Source: Parietichytrium sp. I65-24A (lineage: Eukaryota > Sar > Bigyra > Thraustochytrida > Thraustochytriidae). From it: a DNA stretch of 64,000 bases. The position numbers and the translations under genes are program-made. Location: assembly GCA_012862575.1 (NCBI GenBank), contig BLSF01000008.1, forward strand, positions 620,001 to 684,000, in the 5' to 3' direction. Below are positions 19,701-29,564 of the stretch, in pieces. Positions within the stretch are counted from its first letter, which is position 1. Each line of letters begins with the position of its first letter. Under the pieces are notes generated by a model, which did no database searches, had not been told where the DNA came from, and was given only the letters and a program-made list of their open reading frames with translations.

Positions 19701-22145
19701 TCACGTGAGGTAACGGTTCGAGTTTAGCCTAATCGCACATAATGTCCTCTAACGCCCATTTCACGGGACATCCTAGCACAAGAGTAGCTACCTTTACGGC
19801 CTGGTTGGCTGCCAACGTTTTTTTCCTGTGCCGTAGGTCCGTCTAGAGTAGCAGTTAAGACCTCTCACCAGACGCTTGGGAGACCGAGTGGCACCAACCG
19901 CCATTTTAGCACTATGGATTCCAGTAGCGGACAGTTACGGAGAGGCTGGGCGAGCGAGGGTACTAGTAGGTGGGGTATACCAGGCCTAGTGCATGGAGCC
20001 GAGCTGGTGTAATCCGGCTGTTGGTTCCCACCTGTCTCTCTATCCATGAGTCTATCTATGTGTCTATCTATTCATCCACTCACGCACAGTCGAAAGTTGG
20101 TTCACATCATCTTGCGAGTTGCATCAAATCCTTCGTTGTCCGTGGCGGCAAAAGGAAAGTTGGCTGATTGGAGCGGTGGTTCGTAAGAAGTTGACAGACA
20201 GGATAGGCAAAAGAGAGGAGAGGGAAAAGGAAACGAAAGACGGAAAGAAAAAGGAGAAAAGATATGAAAATGGAGAGAGAGAGAGAGAGAAATAGAGGTG
20301 GTTTGCTGTTGCACTCACTCACTGCTCATGGAGTCCCATCGTCACTGTCGTCGCTTTGAGAATGGCAGGGCTCAGCGGCTTCCCGGGCTGATGAACTGAA
20401 GATTTAGCGAGTCGACAACTGGGCACGTGAGCCTTGTGGATATCAGTTTTCAGAAGCTTTTGAACTTGGGAGGCTTTTACCTCCGCACTCGCTTCTGCGA
20501 AGAACATTTCTCCCGTGCATGATGAGCGCGCCGCTGTGCAGCTGTTCTTTCTAAATTCTGAGTTCTGAATTCCGGTTTTCGATTGACTGTGAATGGTCAG
20601 GCGCCCGGTAATTGGCTAGACATGATGGAGAGTTGCACTGATTAGGGATATCGTCGGTATTGATTGGGACACAAGCAATTTGCACACTGAGCCATGTACA
20701 CAGATTCCGTACAACGCGAAAACAGCTTCATTCTGTGCAGTGCAGTGCAGACAGGACAGTACTCAGTACCCCAGTGTATTAATTAAAATTGTTGCTGCCT
20801 TTGGACTTGCAGAGAAAAACGGGCTGGTCGAGCAATCAATATTTATTCTTCAGTCCTCAGTTCTAGTGATCATCCACAACACAGAGGAAGGAAAGAGAAA
20901 TTGCACTTTCTAGTTTATTGGTTTGCTGTTTTGTTCTGTTTTGCCCCAGCTCCTGTTCCTCGCACCTTAACATCTACAAGCCTTGCATACGAATCGGGAC
21001 AGGTAATGGATTCGAGCAATTTTTAACGCTCGTGGAGTTGCAGGGCCAGATAGAGAAGCGGTAGAGCCAGATCGACTGTGAGTGGGAGTCAAAGGAAAGA
21101 AACAGGAGCACCGTGGAAGCGGAATCAGGGGGAAGAGGCGGTTACTGAAGTCGATAAAAGAGTCATTTGCGATACTCGATAGCACATATTTGTTGTCCAG
21201 TGCTTCCTAGTAAAAGCAAAGCACGAGAACTAAGCAATTGGTTTCTGCTGCCACATTTTCCAGGTCCTCGAGACACTCACTCCGTGTGTTTCAGCTGCCT
21301 CAACGCTCGGCCAAAGGCTGTGCGGGGGTTTCACGCGTTTCATAGACTGCCTGCTCCCAGGCGGCCCTCCGAAGAGCCGGCCAGCGCGCACGAACGCAGC
21401 TTGCCCATCGTCTCGGCAGCACTGTCGCTGCACGACGAACCTTGCTTGGAGAAACGAGAGGAGCCGTCGCGTCGACCGTTTCCTCAGATATCTCCCTGGC
21501 GATACCGAGTACTCGACCAGCGCTTCCAAAGAACCGCGAGAGGCCCCGAAAACTGGCGCACGTCACGCGAAGATTGTGGCTGTCTCGAATCTGTCATTGA
21601 ACCCAACGAGTGTGTATTGTCTTGTGCAATTTGTTTGGCCTGAAGCCAAGTAATCTCTTGTAATCGTTGCATGCAAGGACCGGACCACAAACGCATCACA
21701 GACTTTCCCATTCGCAGAAGTTACGTCGCTGGACAAGCCGGTCTCGCTCGAGATTCCTGTTCGTCCATAAGTCGCACCTGTTTTTGTGTGGTCACCCGCA
21801 GTGACAGAGCACCTGCCTAACATTCATCTGGTTGCGCAAACCACATCAATTCTGTACACCAAACCTGAGGAGAACAACATTTGTCCACAACACACAATTG
21901 AGGAACCGGGAAAGACGGGCGAGTGGGCAGAATACTATAACTTTTTGTCTTGGAGCAGGTCAGCCAAATTTTTTTCCGTGTTATGATTGCGAGAGCACTC
22001 CACTATCAACCTTTCCTTCATTCAATAGACCCCGGAAGCTGCTGAACGCAACCCCTTTCCCCCCCCAGAGCTGGAGAACGAGTTCAACGCATTCATCGCT
22101 CGGCCGTTGACCAAGCCAGGGCCAAGGCTAGTCAACGCCAGTGAT
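16701..22145. other. Long gene-poor interval, no supported gene
   Basis: This 5.4 kb stretch has only short, mutually overlapping open frames without recognisable domains. Two patches are more GC-rich and open on both strands (16920-17390 and 21240-21700) and could be exons or decayed genes; I cannot assign them. Copies of the GACTGTGAGT motif lie at 17795-17810, 18323-18340 and 21069-21078, TCTGAATTC-type repeats at about 18788-18805 and 20550-20575, and a GA tract at 20273-20291. A pyrimidine tract ending in CAG at 22051-22068 precedes the zinc-finger gene and may be an intron acceptor, implying a 5' exon somewhere in this interval. Confidence 0.4.
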
Positions 22146-23624
22146 ATGCAACCTTCGCAGGACCTTCCCATGAGTTTTTCACGGACACGAATCGGATCGG
22201 AGAGCAGCAACAATGAAGGAGACTACATGGACACTCATCAGTCACCTGACGCCGTTCCACAGGGCTCGCCAATTCGGCAGAGAAACCTTGATGAGCCCTT
22301 GCAATGCACATTTGAGGGTTGTGGCAAGGTATTTAAAGACAAAAAGGTGCTAAGAAAACACATGATGACGCACCAGCCGAGACGGTTCCATTGTCAATTT
22401 GAGGGCTGCGGTAAATCCTTCTATGAGCGTGCAAAACTAAAGCGACATAACCTGGTGCACAGTGGCGAAAAGCGCTTTCTGTGCTCTTTTGAGGGTTGCA
22501 ATAAGCGATTCGCACTTAAAGCAAACTTGCAAACGCATTATCGAGTGCATACTGGGACAAGGCCGTTCGAGTGCCCGTATCCTGGCTGCAGTAAGCGATT
22601 TTCACAAACGAGCGGGCGAAACTCGCACTACAAAACGCACCTCAAGAAGAGCAAGAGGAAAATAGACTCTGACGAGCTCAGTGAAACGGACGGTGCTGGG
22701 GATAACGACAGTTCGCAACCAAACTCCAAGAGAGCATTGACGAGCCCTCAAGAATCCGAAGGCTCGTGGTCAGCGGAGTCCGCTTCTTCGCCAAAGTTGG
22801 CCCCTTCGGAGGGCGAACGGCGACGACTGATGAGTTATCCCAGCAGCGATCTGTCCTCAACATCCAGACTCTCCTTAGAGGGAATAGAATTGGGGAGTCG
22901 GTCCTCAGCCGCAATGTCATACTTTCAGCCCACGAGAAGCTTTTCACTCAGCTCGATGGGCCCTGGTTCGGTAGGTTCAGCACTGGCTGGTAGCTCGCCA
23001 CGCTCGAGCCGTGACTCCCCGTCCTTGCCGCCGGCGGCCGACTTACCGGCGCTTTTGAAATACTTGGGAGCAAGCAGCAGCAGTAGTAGCAGCAGCAATA
23101 GTCTCCAGGTAGATCCGCTTTCGTCGCCTCAAACCGGCCCAATGTCAGCCGTCTTGGCCGCAGCTGCAGCTTCGGTTTCCGCTGCGCCGCCTTCTGATGC
23201 AAAGTCTCCAACTTCGCCATCGGTCCAGATGAACACGCACCCTGGAGCAGCAGTGGCCGCAGCTGCAGGCATTCTCTCCAGCATGCCTAACGCTAATAGT
23301 CCGGCTCCACGTCGAAGCAGTTTACACCAACATCAGCACAGCCAAAATTCTCCGAGCCAGCACAGCCAGCAGCAGCAGCCGCAGGCGCTGGATCCGCAGT
23401 TCTTTCTGTCTCTGCAGAACGAAGCCATCCCTCTTCTACAGCTCCTTCAACAGCACTCTGCAGCTGTGCCATTCGCACAACAGCGCGCTACGCCAGACGA
23501 GCACAAACAGCAACCGCAGCAACAACCGGGCCTCGGCGGATTTGCCGAGTTCGCTCTGCGCAAGCTTCTCTTTGATGCGCAGCACGGCCCTGGCAGCGCT
23601 CACCCTGGCGACGCGCCGCGATGA
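22146..23624 (+). CDS. Four-finger C2H2 zinc-finger protein, probable transcription factor
   Basis: From the first ATG (MQPSQDLPMSFSR) the protein has 492 residues. Four tandem C2H2 fingers with C-x4-C spacing lie at about residues 54-76, 83-105, 113-135 and 143-165, in the TFIIIA/YY1/ZIC style (CTFEGCGKVF, CQFEGCGKSF, CSFEGCNKRF, CPYPGCSKRF) with TGEKP-like linkers (HSGEKRF, HTGTRPF). A basic stretch (KKSKRK) follows. The remaining about 320 residues are low-complexity Ser, Ala, Pro and Gln with a poly-Ser run from AGC codons and a Gln/His-rich part, typical of a disordered activation or repression domain. It should bind DNA in the nucleus; targets are unknown. The frame is open upstream of the ATG to about 22029, and a strong pyrimidine-AG at 22051-22068 makes an extra N-terminal exon possible, so the start is less certain than the fingers. 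Confidence 0.85.
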   Translation: MQPSQDLPMSFSRTRIGSESSNNEGDYMDTHQSPDAVPQGSPIRQRNLDEPLQCTFEGCGKVFKDKKVLRKHMMTHQPRRFHCQFEGCGKSFYERAKLKRHNLVHSGEKRFLCSFEGCNKRFALKANLQTHYRVHTGTRPFECPYPGCSKRFSQTSGRNSHYKTHLKKSKRKIDSDELSETDGAGDNDSSQPNSKRALTSPQESEGSWSAESASSPKLAPSEGERRRLMSYPSSDLSSTSRLSLEGIELGSRSSAAMSYFQPTRSFSLSSMGPGSVGSALAGSSPRSSRDSPSLPPAADLPALLKYLGASSSSSSSSNSLQVDPLSSPQTGPMSAVLAAAAASVSAAPPSDAKSPTSPSVQMNTHPGAAVAAAAGILSSMPNANSPAPRRSSLHQHQHSQNSPSQHSQQQQPQALDPQFFLSLQNEAIPLLQLLQQHSAAVPFAQQRATPDEHKQQPQQQPGLGGFAEFALRKLLFDAQHGPGSAHPGDAPR

Positions 23625-24296
23625 TTGGGACTCTTGAGGTCTCGAGCTTGCACCCTCTGAGACCTTGGGCTCCGATCCGATTGGTTGGTGTCATTCAGCA
23701 TCAAATCTCCACCGGTCCACCGGTCCGGTCTGGGCTCCATCCCGTCCTCGCATCTCCTTCGTTCCTTCCTCTCTCTCTCTACCTTTTCCACTTTGTCCTG
23801 ACACGCGCACTGCCGCACTGCCGCACTGCCGCATGCATGTGCGCTGCCGCACTCACCCACCCGCATACATACATACACCGACTGTGAGCACTACTAGCTC
23901 GTAGCTCCTGCTGCCCCCGCCTCCGTGCGCACGTGCCTGCCTGTCTGTCTATCAACCTATCAAAACCTGAGCTTGATCTGTCTTTTTTTTCGCGTTCGCG
24001 CCTTCCTCGTCCTCGCATTCTTCCTTCCTTCTCTTTCTTTCCTTCCTTACTTCCCCGACGTGTGGCGGTCCTCGGCGGAAGTGTCCTCGGGGACGTCTTC
24101 CACAGTGGGCTCACCACAAACACACACAGACACACACACACACAGCCAAGGTATGCTCGTATATGCTCGAGGGATTCTGCGATGCACAGCTGGCTAGGCG
24201 CTAGGTGTACGAGTGGGCGCTAAGGCAGAACAGGGGGGGGTACGCGGCGCGCACTGCCGGTGGCGTGTCGATAGCGGAAGGGAAGTGGGGCTGCGA
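23625..24296. other. Intergenic between zinc-finger and RWDD2-like genes
   Basis: Pyrimidine-rich (CT tracts at 23755-23790 and 23990-24055), with CA repeats near 24118-24144 and a CGACTGTGAGCACTAC motif at 23880-23895. Probably the 3' end of one gene and promoter plus leader of the next. No gene seen. Confidence 0.4.
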
Positions 24297-25061
24297 ATGG
24301 ACGAGGACGTGTCGCGGCGCGAGGACGAGGTGTCCGCGCTGCGCAGCGTGTTCGGCGAAGCTTCCGTGGTCCTCAGCGGGGACGGGTCCCTCGTGGAAGT
24401 GAGCGTCCGCAGAGGCGTCCAGCTGTGCGCGGTTCTCCCCTCAGAATACCCCTCCGGGGCGCGCGCTCAGGTCCGCGTACGCGCAGGAACGAAATCCCTC
24501 GAGGACACCCTGTCCAAAGTCGCCCTGGACACCGTACGCGCTGTCCCCGACGGCGCAGAGTCGCTGGTGGAGGCCGCCCTCGCCGTGGAAAGCTGCGTTC
24601 GGGAGAGCGAGGAGCTTGCATTGAGCGAGCAGTTGCAGTTGCAGTTGCAGTCGGAGCTGGAACAGCGCGAAGGGGCGGCGACGCGGCAACTGGGGCGCAG
24701 GCTGATGTACAGCCACCACATCATCGCGCAAGGAAAGCGGCAGGCGATCAGGGAATGGGCGCAGGAGCTGGGGCTGGGCGTGCTGTTCAAGGTGGGCTGG
24801 CCTGGGGTCATAGTGTGCGAGGGCGCTGAAGAGGACTGCAAGGAGTACGTGTCCCGCTTACAAGCGCTGCGCTGGCAGCACTTTGTGGTTCGCGGCGAGG
24901 AGGTTGTTGATGCCGCGGACGAGAGGACTGTCCGCGACTTGCGCGTCTTGCCGCTTGCCGTCACGGAGTTCGCGGAGAGTGAGATGAGCCAACTCGCAAG
25001 CACTTGCAAGGCTTGCGGCCTAGAAGACCTCTTCATGACCAGCATGAAAATATACAAGTAG
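24297..25061 (+). CDS. RWDD2-like protein (RWD + DUF1115)
   Basis: A single-exon protein of 254 residues starts at ATG 24297 (MDEDVSRREDEVSALRSVF); in-frame GTG codons further up are not used as starts. Residues about 1-110 form an RWD fold: an N-terminal helix with DEVSALRSVFGE, then beta strands and the YPS turn (LPSEYPSGARAQVRV). A Gln/Leu-rich linker (QLQLQLQSELEQ) follows. Residues about 140-250 match DUF1115: RRLMYSHHIIAQGKRQAIRE, then WPGVIVCEGAEEDCKEYVSR and LRWQHFVVRGEE. This two-domain layout is that of animal RWDD2A/B (about 290-320 residues), here somewhat shorter. The family's molecular role is poorly known; RWD domains usually mediate protein contacts. Codon use is very GC-rich compared with flanking DNA. 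Confidence 0.85.
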   Translation: MDEDVSRREDEVSALRSVFGEASVVLSGDGSLVEVSVRRGVQLCAVLPSEYPSGARAQVRVRAGTKSLEDTLSKVALDTVRAVPDGAESLVEAALAVESCVRESEELALSEQLQLQLQSELEQREGAATRQLGRRLMYSHHIIAQGKRQAIREWAQELGLGVLFKVGWPGVIVCEGAEEDCKEYVSRLQALRWQHFVVRGEEVVDAADERTVRDLRVLPLAVTEFAESEMSQLASTCKACGLEDLFMTSMKIYK

Positions 25062-25748
25062 CTCGTGAAACTGTGTGGTGCGCGCACGTGATACGGTGGA
25101 GGGCCTCTGTCAGACTCGTGCGTTGGTCGGCCCCCTCCCCTTACGGAGGCTGCAGAGGTTGTGGAGGACCACAACGTGATCCGGCTCGCAAGGACTTGCA
25201 AAGCTTGACCGACCTGGCTTGTCTTATTATGTTGCTCCACATGAAACCAAAACACCAATTGGTTCACTTCACTCAGATTGGCTTGATAGACTGCGTGCTT
25301 TCTGTGGACTCGGACTATTTGTGTCATCGTGGAGTCAAGCTGTTGCGCATATTACCTGGCGGGCTTCGACTTGGCTGTGCGCATCTTTTTGACCTGACGT
25401 GCCAAATTTCTCAGCCCGATGAACATGACCTGAGCGTTCTGTTTAATCGGGCGTCTGAGATTTATGCTCCTCATGATATTCTGAAGTATGCGTTACTCGC
25501 TGGTCATGGCTATCTGAAGCTGAGTGGTATCGGCGCTGGAGCAGCATTCATCAACGAGCGTGAAATATTTTTAATAAAGTAGATTGCTGGTTTGAAGTTG
25601 GAAACCTGAGCAGTAAGAAAGAGATCATAAGAAGAAGGGGGTTAGAAAGAAAAATTTGGCTGTAAATGTAAAATTTGAGATCTTTTTTTCTCCGCTGCTA
25701 GAAAATGGGTTTGAAAACACTTTTGTCAACGACGACGACATGGAATAT
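25062..25748. other. Intergenic between convergent RWDD2-like and ABCF genes
   Basis: A frame stays open on the plus strand to 25582 but has no recognisable domain, starts inside the RWDD2-like gene and most likely lies in its 3' UTR. A short imperfect copy of the end of that gene (CTCGCAAGGACTTGCAAAGC, near 25186-25205; original near 24992-25012) is present. Confidence 0.35.
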
Positions 25749-27926
25749 CTACTGCTCCTGTTGCTCGAGAAGAGATTGGAGTGACGACTTTGTTTTTGCC
25801 TTGTCCTCGCCATTGAGGGGTCCGAGCTTACCAAACGTCTCATCGTCGTCACCCTTCTTCTTGAGAGTGAGACCTTCAAACCCTTTCGGTGCCGGGGCAG
25901 GAGCTGGTGCAGGGGTGGAGGCTGAGTCTCCGCCGTTGTTGAGCACAATTGGTTTGATGGTGGTGGCCGGCTTCTTCTCAGCCACTGGGTCGTCTGAAGT
26001 CGACTCTCCCTCCTTCTTCTTGGAGAAATCTCCGCGGAGCTTCTTGCTGTTGCTCGCGGAACCAGTCTCGGCAACCTCCTTCTCGAGATCCTTCTTGAAG
26101 TCCTCAATGGAGCCGTCGTAGGTAATAACAGTGCCTTCATCAACGAGCCAAATCTCTTTAGCGACCTGCGAAATGAGACGGATGTCATGCGACACGACAC
26201 ATACTCCTCCTTCGAATTCGTTGATAGCCTCTGCAAGAGCGTCGATCGTTTCTGGGTCCAAAGCGTTGGTAGGCTCATCCAAGAAGATGATGTGAGGGCG
26301 ACTCTCCGCGATAAAGGCGAAGCAGATACGGGCGCGTTGTCCATCACTAAGAGCCCCGATCTTCATGGTCTGTGCCGCGCCAGTGATTCCAAAGCGTCCA
26401 ACCATGCTACGCACCTTTTCGATGGAGTTGACCTCGCCGGTTTGTTTGTCCTTTGGAAACATCTCGTGCATGTACTCAAGAGGAGTTTTGTCGAATGGAA
26501 GCTGATCTACGGTGTGCTGTTGGTAAGCAGAGATCTTTAAGTGGTGGTGGCGGCGCACCATACCTTCGGTCGGGATCAGGTCTCCCATCAAGAGCTTCAA
26601 GAGGGTGGATTTGCCCGCACCATTCGGTCCCACCAAGCAGACGCGACTATCACAATCAAGGCCACGGTCGATGTTGGAGTACAACAGCTCGCAATTTGGG
26701 TAAGCGAAACCGACCTCAATGAGCTGAAGCACTGGCGGTGGGAGCTTGCCGCAATCGTAAAATTTGATCTTGAGCCTGCGATCTTCCGTCACCCTCTCAG
26801 TCAAACCAGAGCGGACCATCTTGTCCAGAGTCTTCTCCTTGGACTGAGCCTGGCGAGCGAGCTTCGCACTGCCGTGACCGAAACGAGCAATGTAGTTCTT
26901 CATGTCTGCAATTTGAGCCTGCTCCCATTCATATTTCTTCTGTTGCATTGTCTCCTTCTCCATGCGGGTACGGACGTACGAGTCGTAGTTTCCACCAAAG
27001 TATTCTAGCTTCTTTTGGCGCAGCAAGATAATGTTGGTGCAAACACCGTTGAGAAAATCCTGCGAGTGAGACACGAGCAAGAGGATTTTGTTGAATTTTT
27101 TCAAGTACTGCTCAAACCAAACAACGGCTCCCATGTCCAGATGATTTGTAGGCTCATCCAGAATCAAGAAGGTGGGGTTCAAATACAGTGCGCGGGCGAG
27201 CGCGATACGCATGAGCCAACCTCCGGAGAAGTCCTTGGTCTTCTTTGCCTGCATCTCCTTCGTGAATCCAAGACCACTGAGGATAGAACCGGCACGGGTC
27301 TCTGCGGTATCAGCGTCCATTTCATCGAGGCGCTCATACACGTCCGATAGAGATTCACTGATCGACATTGTCTCCTCCTCGGTGATTCCTTCTTTTCCGA
27401 GCATTTCAGTGAGGTGCTCGACCTCCTTTTCGAGCTCCTGTTTCTCGATATCCACCTCAAGCACAGCTTCCAGAGCAGTCTTGTCGGACTTGTCCATTCC
27501 CCTCTCCACGGTGTAAACATCGATGTTCTCAGGGCGCGGCACCATTCCAGAGGCAATGGCTCGGAGCAGAGTGGATTTACCACTTCCGTTCAATCCGACC
27601 AGACCGTACCTATTCCCGTAGGACAAAACCAGCTGTGAGTCCACCACCAGCTCGTGTCCGTGATACGAGACCGTCAAGTTGTCAACAAGCAACTGCTTGG
27701 CGTTCGCGTGGACCTTCTTCTCGTTTGTTCCGTATGTACACACAATGTCTGGGTACATCTCCGGAACCGGCCGTCCAAGTCGCGCAGACGCCGCGGCCTC
27801 ATCTGCGCGCTTCTGCTTCTCATCGACCTCTGGCGTCACGCCATTCTCCCCAGCCTTCTTCGCCTTACGCTCCAATCGCGCCGCCTTCGCCGCTGCCTTT
27901 GCCGCTGCCTTCTCCTTCTTCACCAT
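25749..27926 (-). CDS. ABCF2: ABC-F family ATPase, ABCF2/ARB1-like
   Basis: A single-exon protein of 725 residues starts at ATG 27926 (MVKKEKAAAKAAAKAARLER). A Lys/Ala-rich N-terminal extension precedes two ABC cassettes without transmembrane segments. Cassette 1: Walker A GLNGSGKST, signature FSGGWLMRIALARAL, Walker B LILDEPTNHLD. Cassette 2: GPNGAGKST, signature LSDGQRARICFAF, FLDEPTNALD (Ala where NHLD is usual). The linker between them carries the ABC-F arm, and DALAEAINEFEGGVCVVSHD is close to ABCF2. ABCF2/Arb1 works in ribosome biogenesis and rescue in the cytosol and nucleus. The tail of about 85 residues after the second cassette is low-complexity (APAPAPAPK) and longer than in animals. 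The leader upstream of the ATG contains a GTT/GTTG-repeat tract (27944-27990, CAA repeats on the plus strand). Confidence 0.92.
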   Translation of the reverse strand: MVKKEKAAAKAAAKAARLERKAKKAGENGVTPEVDEKQKRADEAAASARLGRPVPEMYPDIVCTYGTNEKKVHANAKQLLVDNLTVSYHGHELVVDSQLVLSYGNRYGLVGLNGSGKSTLLRAIASGMVPRPENIDVYTVERGMDKSDKTALEAVLEVDIEKQELEKEVEHLTEMLGKEGITEEETMSISESLSDVYERLDEMDADTAETRAGSILSGLGFTKEMQAKKTKDFSGGWLMRIALARALYLNPTFLILDEPTNHLDMGAVVWFEQYLKKFNKILLLVSHSQDFLNGVCTNIILLRQKKLEYFGGNYDSYVRTRMEKETMQQKKYEWEQAQIADMKNYIARFGHGSAKLARQAQSKEKTLDKMVRSGLTERVTEDRRLKIKFYDCGKLPPPVLQLIEVGFAYPNCELLYSNIDRGLDCDSRVCLVGPNGAGKSTLLKLLMGDLIPTEGMVRRHHHLKISAYQQHTVDQLPFDKTPLEYMHEMFPKDKQTGEVNSIEKVRSMVGRFGITGAAQTMKIGALSDGQRARICFAFIAESRPHIIFLDEPTNALDPETIDALAEAINEFEGGVCVVSHDIRLISQVAKEIWLVDEGTVITYDGSIEDFKKDLEKEVAETGSASNSKKLRGDFSKKKEGESTSDDPVAEKKPATTIKPIVLNNGGDSASTPAPAPAPAPKGFEGLTLKKKGDDDETFGKLGPLNGEDKAKTKSSLQSLLEQQEQ

Positions 27927-29564
27927 CTTGATATTGACTTGCTCCAACAACAACAACAACCAACAACAACAACCAATAACAACAACAACCACAGCTACTC
28001 AATCCGAACGGCAAAACTATGTATACCCCAAACTGTTACCCGCACGCTGTACTCGCGGACCAGAACTACTACCGCGCTCTGTAACGACTACGCTCCAGCT
28101 TCGGCGAATTACCCTTCTTTCTTCCCGCGCGTCCCGAGTCCTCTCGCTGTTTGCTGACTGTGGGGACCTTTGTGGGAGAGTTGGGAGAGGGGCTGGTTAA
28201 GGAAAAGAATAATGATTGGTTAGCGTGGGGAAGGGACGTGAGCAAAGAACTGCTCGCTCGCTCACAACCAACCGATTCGCAACGAGTGAACAGAGAGCTG
28301 TTCGCTACAATGCTGGAGGCGCGTCAGCTAGTATGGCTACTATGGGGTGCATAGCCGTTTTAGTGTTACTCTAGCTAGTGCCGGTGAGTTAGAGTGCTAG
28401 TATTAGTGGCAGATCAGACATTGGCAATAGTCATGGGACATGGGATGACGCCATGGGATGACGCAAGACTTTTTGAATGATTGTGGCGATTTGTGCGAGC
28501 TGGGACGGATGGTTGTGTCCTCGGGAGGTGTCCTCGGAACATCAATTATCACCATCGTTCTCATTTTTTTTCTTCTCGTCCTTTGCCTGCCAATGGAGGA
28601 GCCTTCCGCACCTCTCTTGACTCTGAAATTAATCCAGTCGCAACACCATTGTGCAATTTGGAATGAAACAGTTGTTGAGCTGTTGACCAGTCAACTATGA
28701 TTTCCTTGGTCCAATCCATAACAATACAAAATTCAGAATTCAGATTCAGAATTCAGAATTCAGAAAAGAAAGTGAAGAAGGAATTTCGACAGCGCAACTC
28801 ACAGTGAGAAAATCGAAGAAATAGTTTTTTCCAACACACATGTACTCACAGTCAGTACCGGTACCGGTATGTAGCCCATGTGCCAAACCAAGCACAAAAG
28901 ACAGTGGCGATAGTGGCGATTGTGATTGGCATGGCACAAGAACTGCGATCGATTGTATTGATTGGCGCCTTCCTTGCCACATTCTGCCACTCACCCATTA
29001 GGACCAGGTAGTGAATTGCACTACCAGTACCTCCTGCGGCAAGCGGAATGGACACACACAGAGATAGTCCCGAGAGCCAAATTGCATCAAATGCATCCAT
29101 TGCAACAATTGCATTGACGATCTTGGAAGCAACAGCTCCTGACAGACGGAGAGAAAGAGAGAGAGAGATAGAGAGATAGAGAGAGAGAGGGTCAGGGCCT
29201 TTGGTTGGACTGCGGCCTTTTTTCAGTGCCAGGGAGAGAGACAGAGGGAGTGGGGTATGAGGACATGTGAGGACTGTGAGAACAAAAGTAACACAAAGCG
29301 AGAGGGTTAGCGTGGGCCGTAAGCGGATGCGGTTTGTGCCAGTGCGTGCCAGGTTGCGGAGTTGAGAATTCAGAATTGAGAATTGAGAACTCAGAACTCG
29401 GATTGTGCAGATTTTGCAATTGCAGCTGTGTTGGGATCGGCTGTAAAGCTGAAAGAAGGAAGAAGAGAGCCGAGAGAGACTAGCACTGGAGAGGGAGAGG
29501 GAGGCTGCCGACTGCTTGCAAAGTCGAAACGAGTGCGAGTTGCTGTTTCTGAGGACGCGGGGAG
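27927..29564. other. Divergent intergenic region between ABCF2 and threonine dehydrogenase
   Basis: Contains CAA repeats next to the ABCF start (27944-27990), TTCAGAATTC tandem copies at 28731-28765 and again at 29362-29400, the near-palindrome GTACTCACAGTCAGTAC at 28842-28858, and a GA tract at 29149-29191. A long minus-strand open frame (28852-29652) is low-complexity and runs antisense into the next gene, so I do not call it a gene. Confidence 0.45.
28842..28858. promoter_or_regulatory. Near-palindromic GTACTCACAGTCAGTAC motif
   Basis: Same 17-bp motif as at 2422-2438 and 8400-8416, differing at one or two central bases; arms GTACT and AGTAC are identical. Here it lies mid-way between two divergent genes, followed by CGGTACCGGT. 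Confidence 0.3.

Noticed and set aside
25062-25582. Open plus-strand frame after the RWDD2-like gene
   Set aside because: No domain, start lies inside the upstream gene, position fits a 3' UTR.
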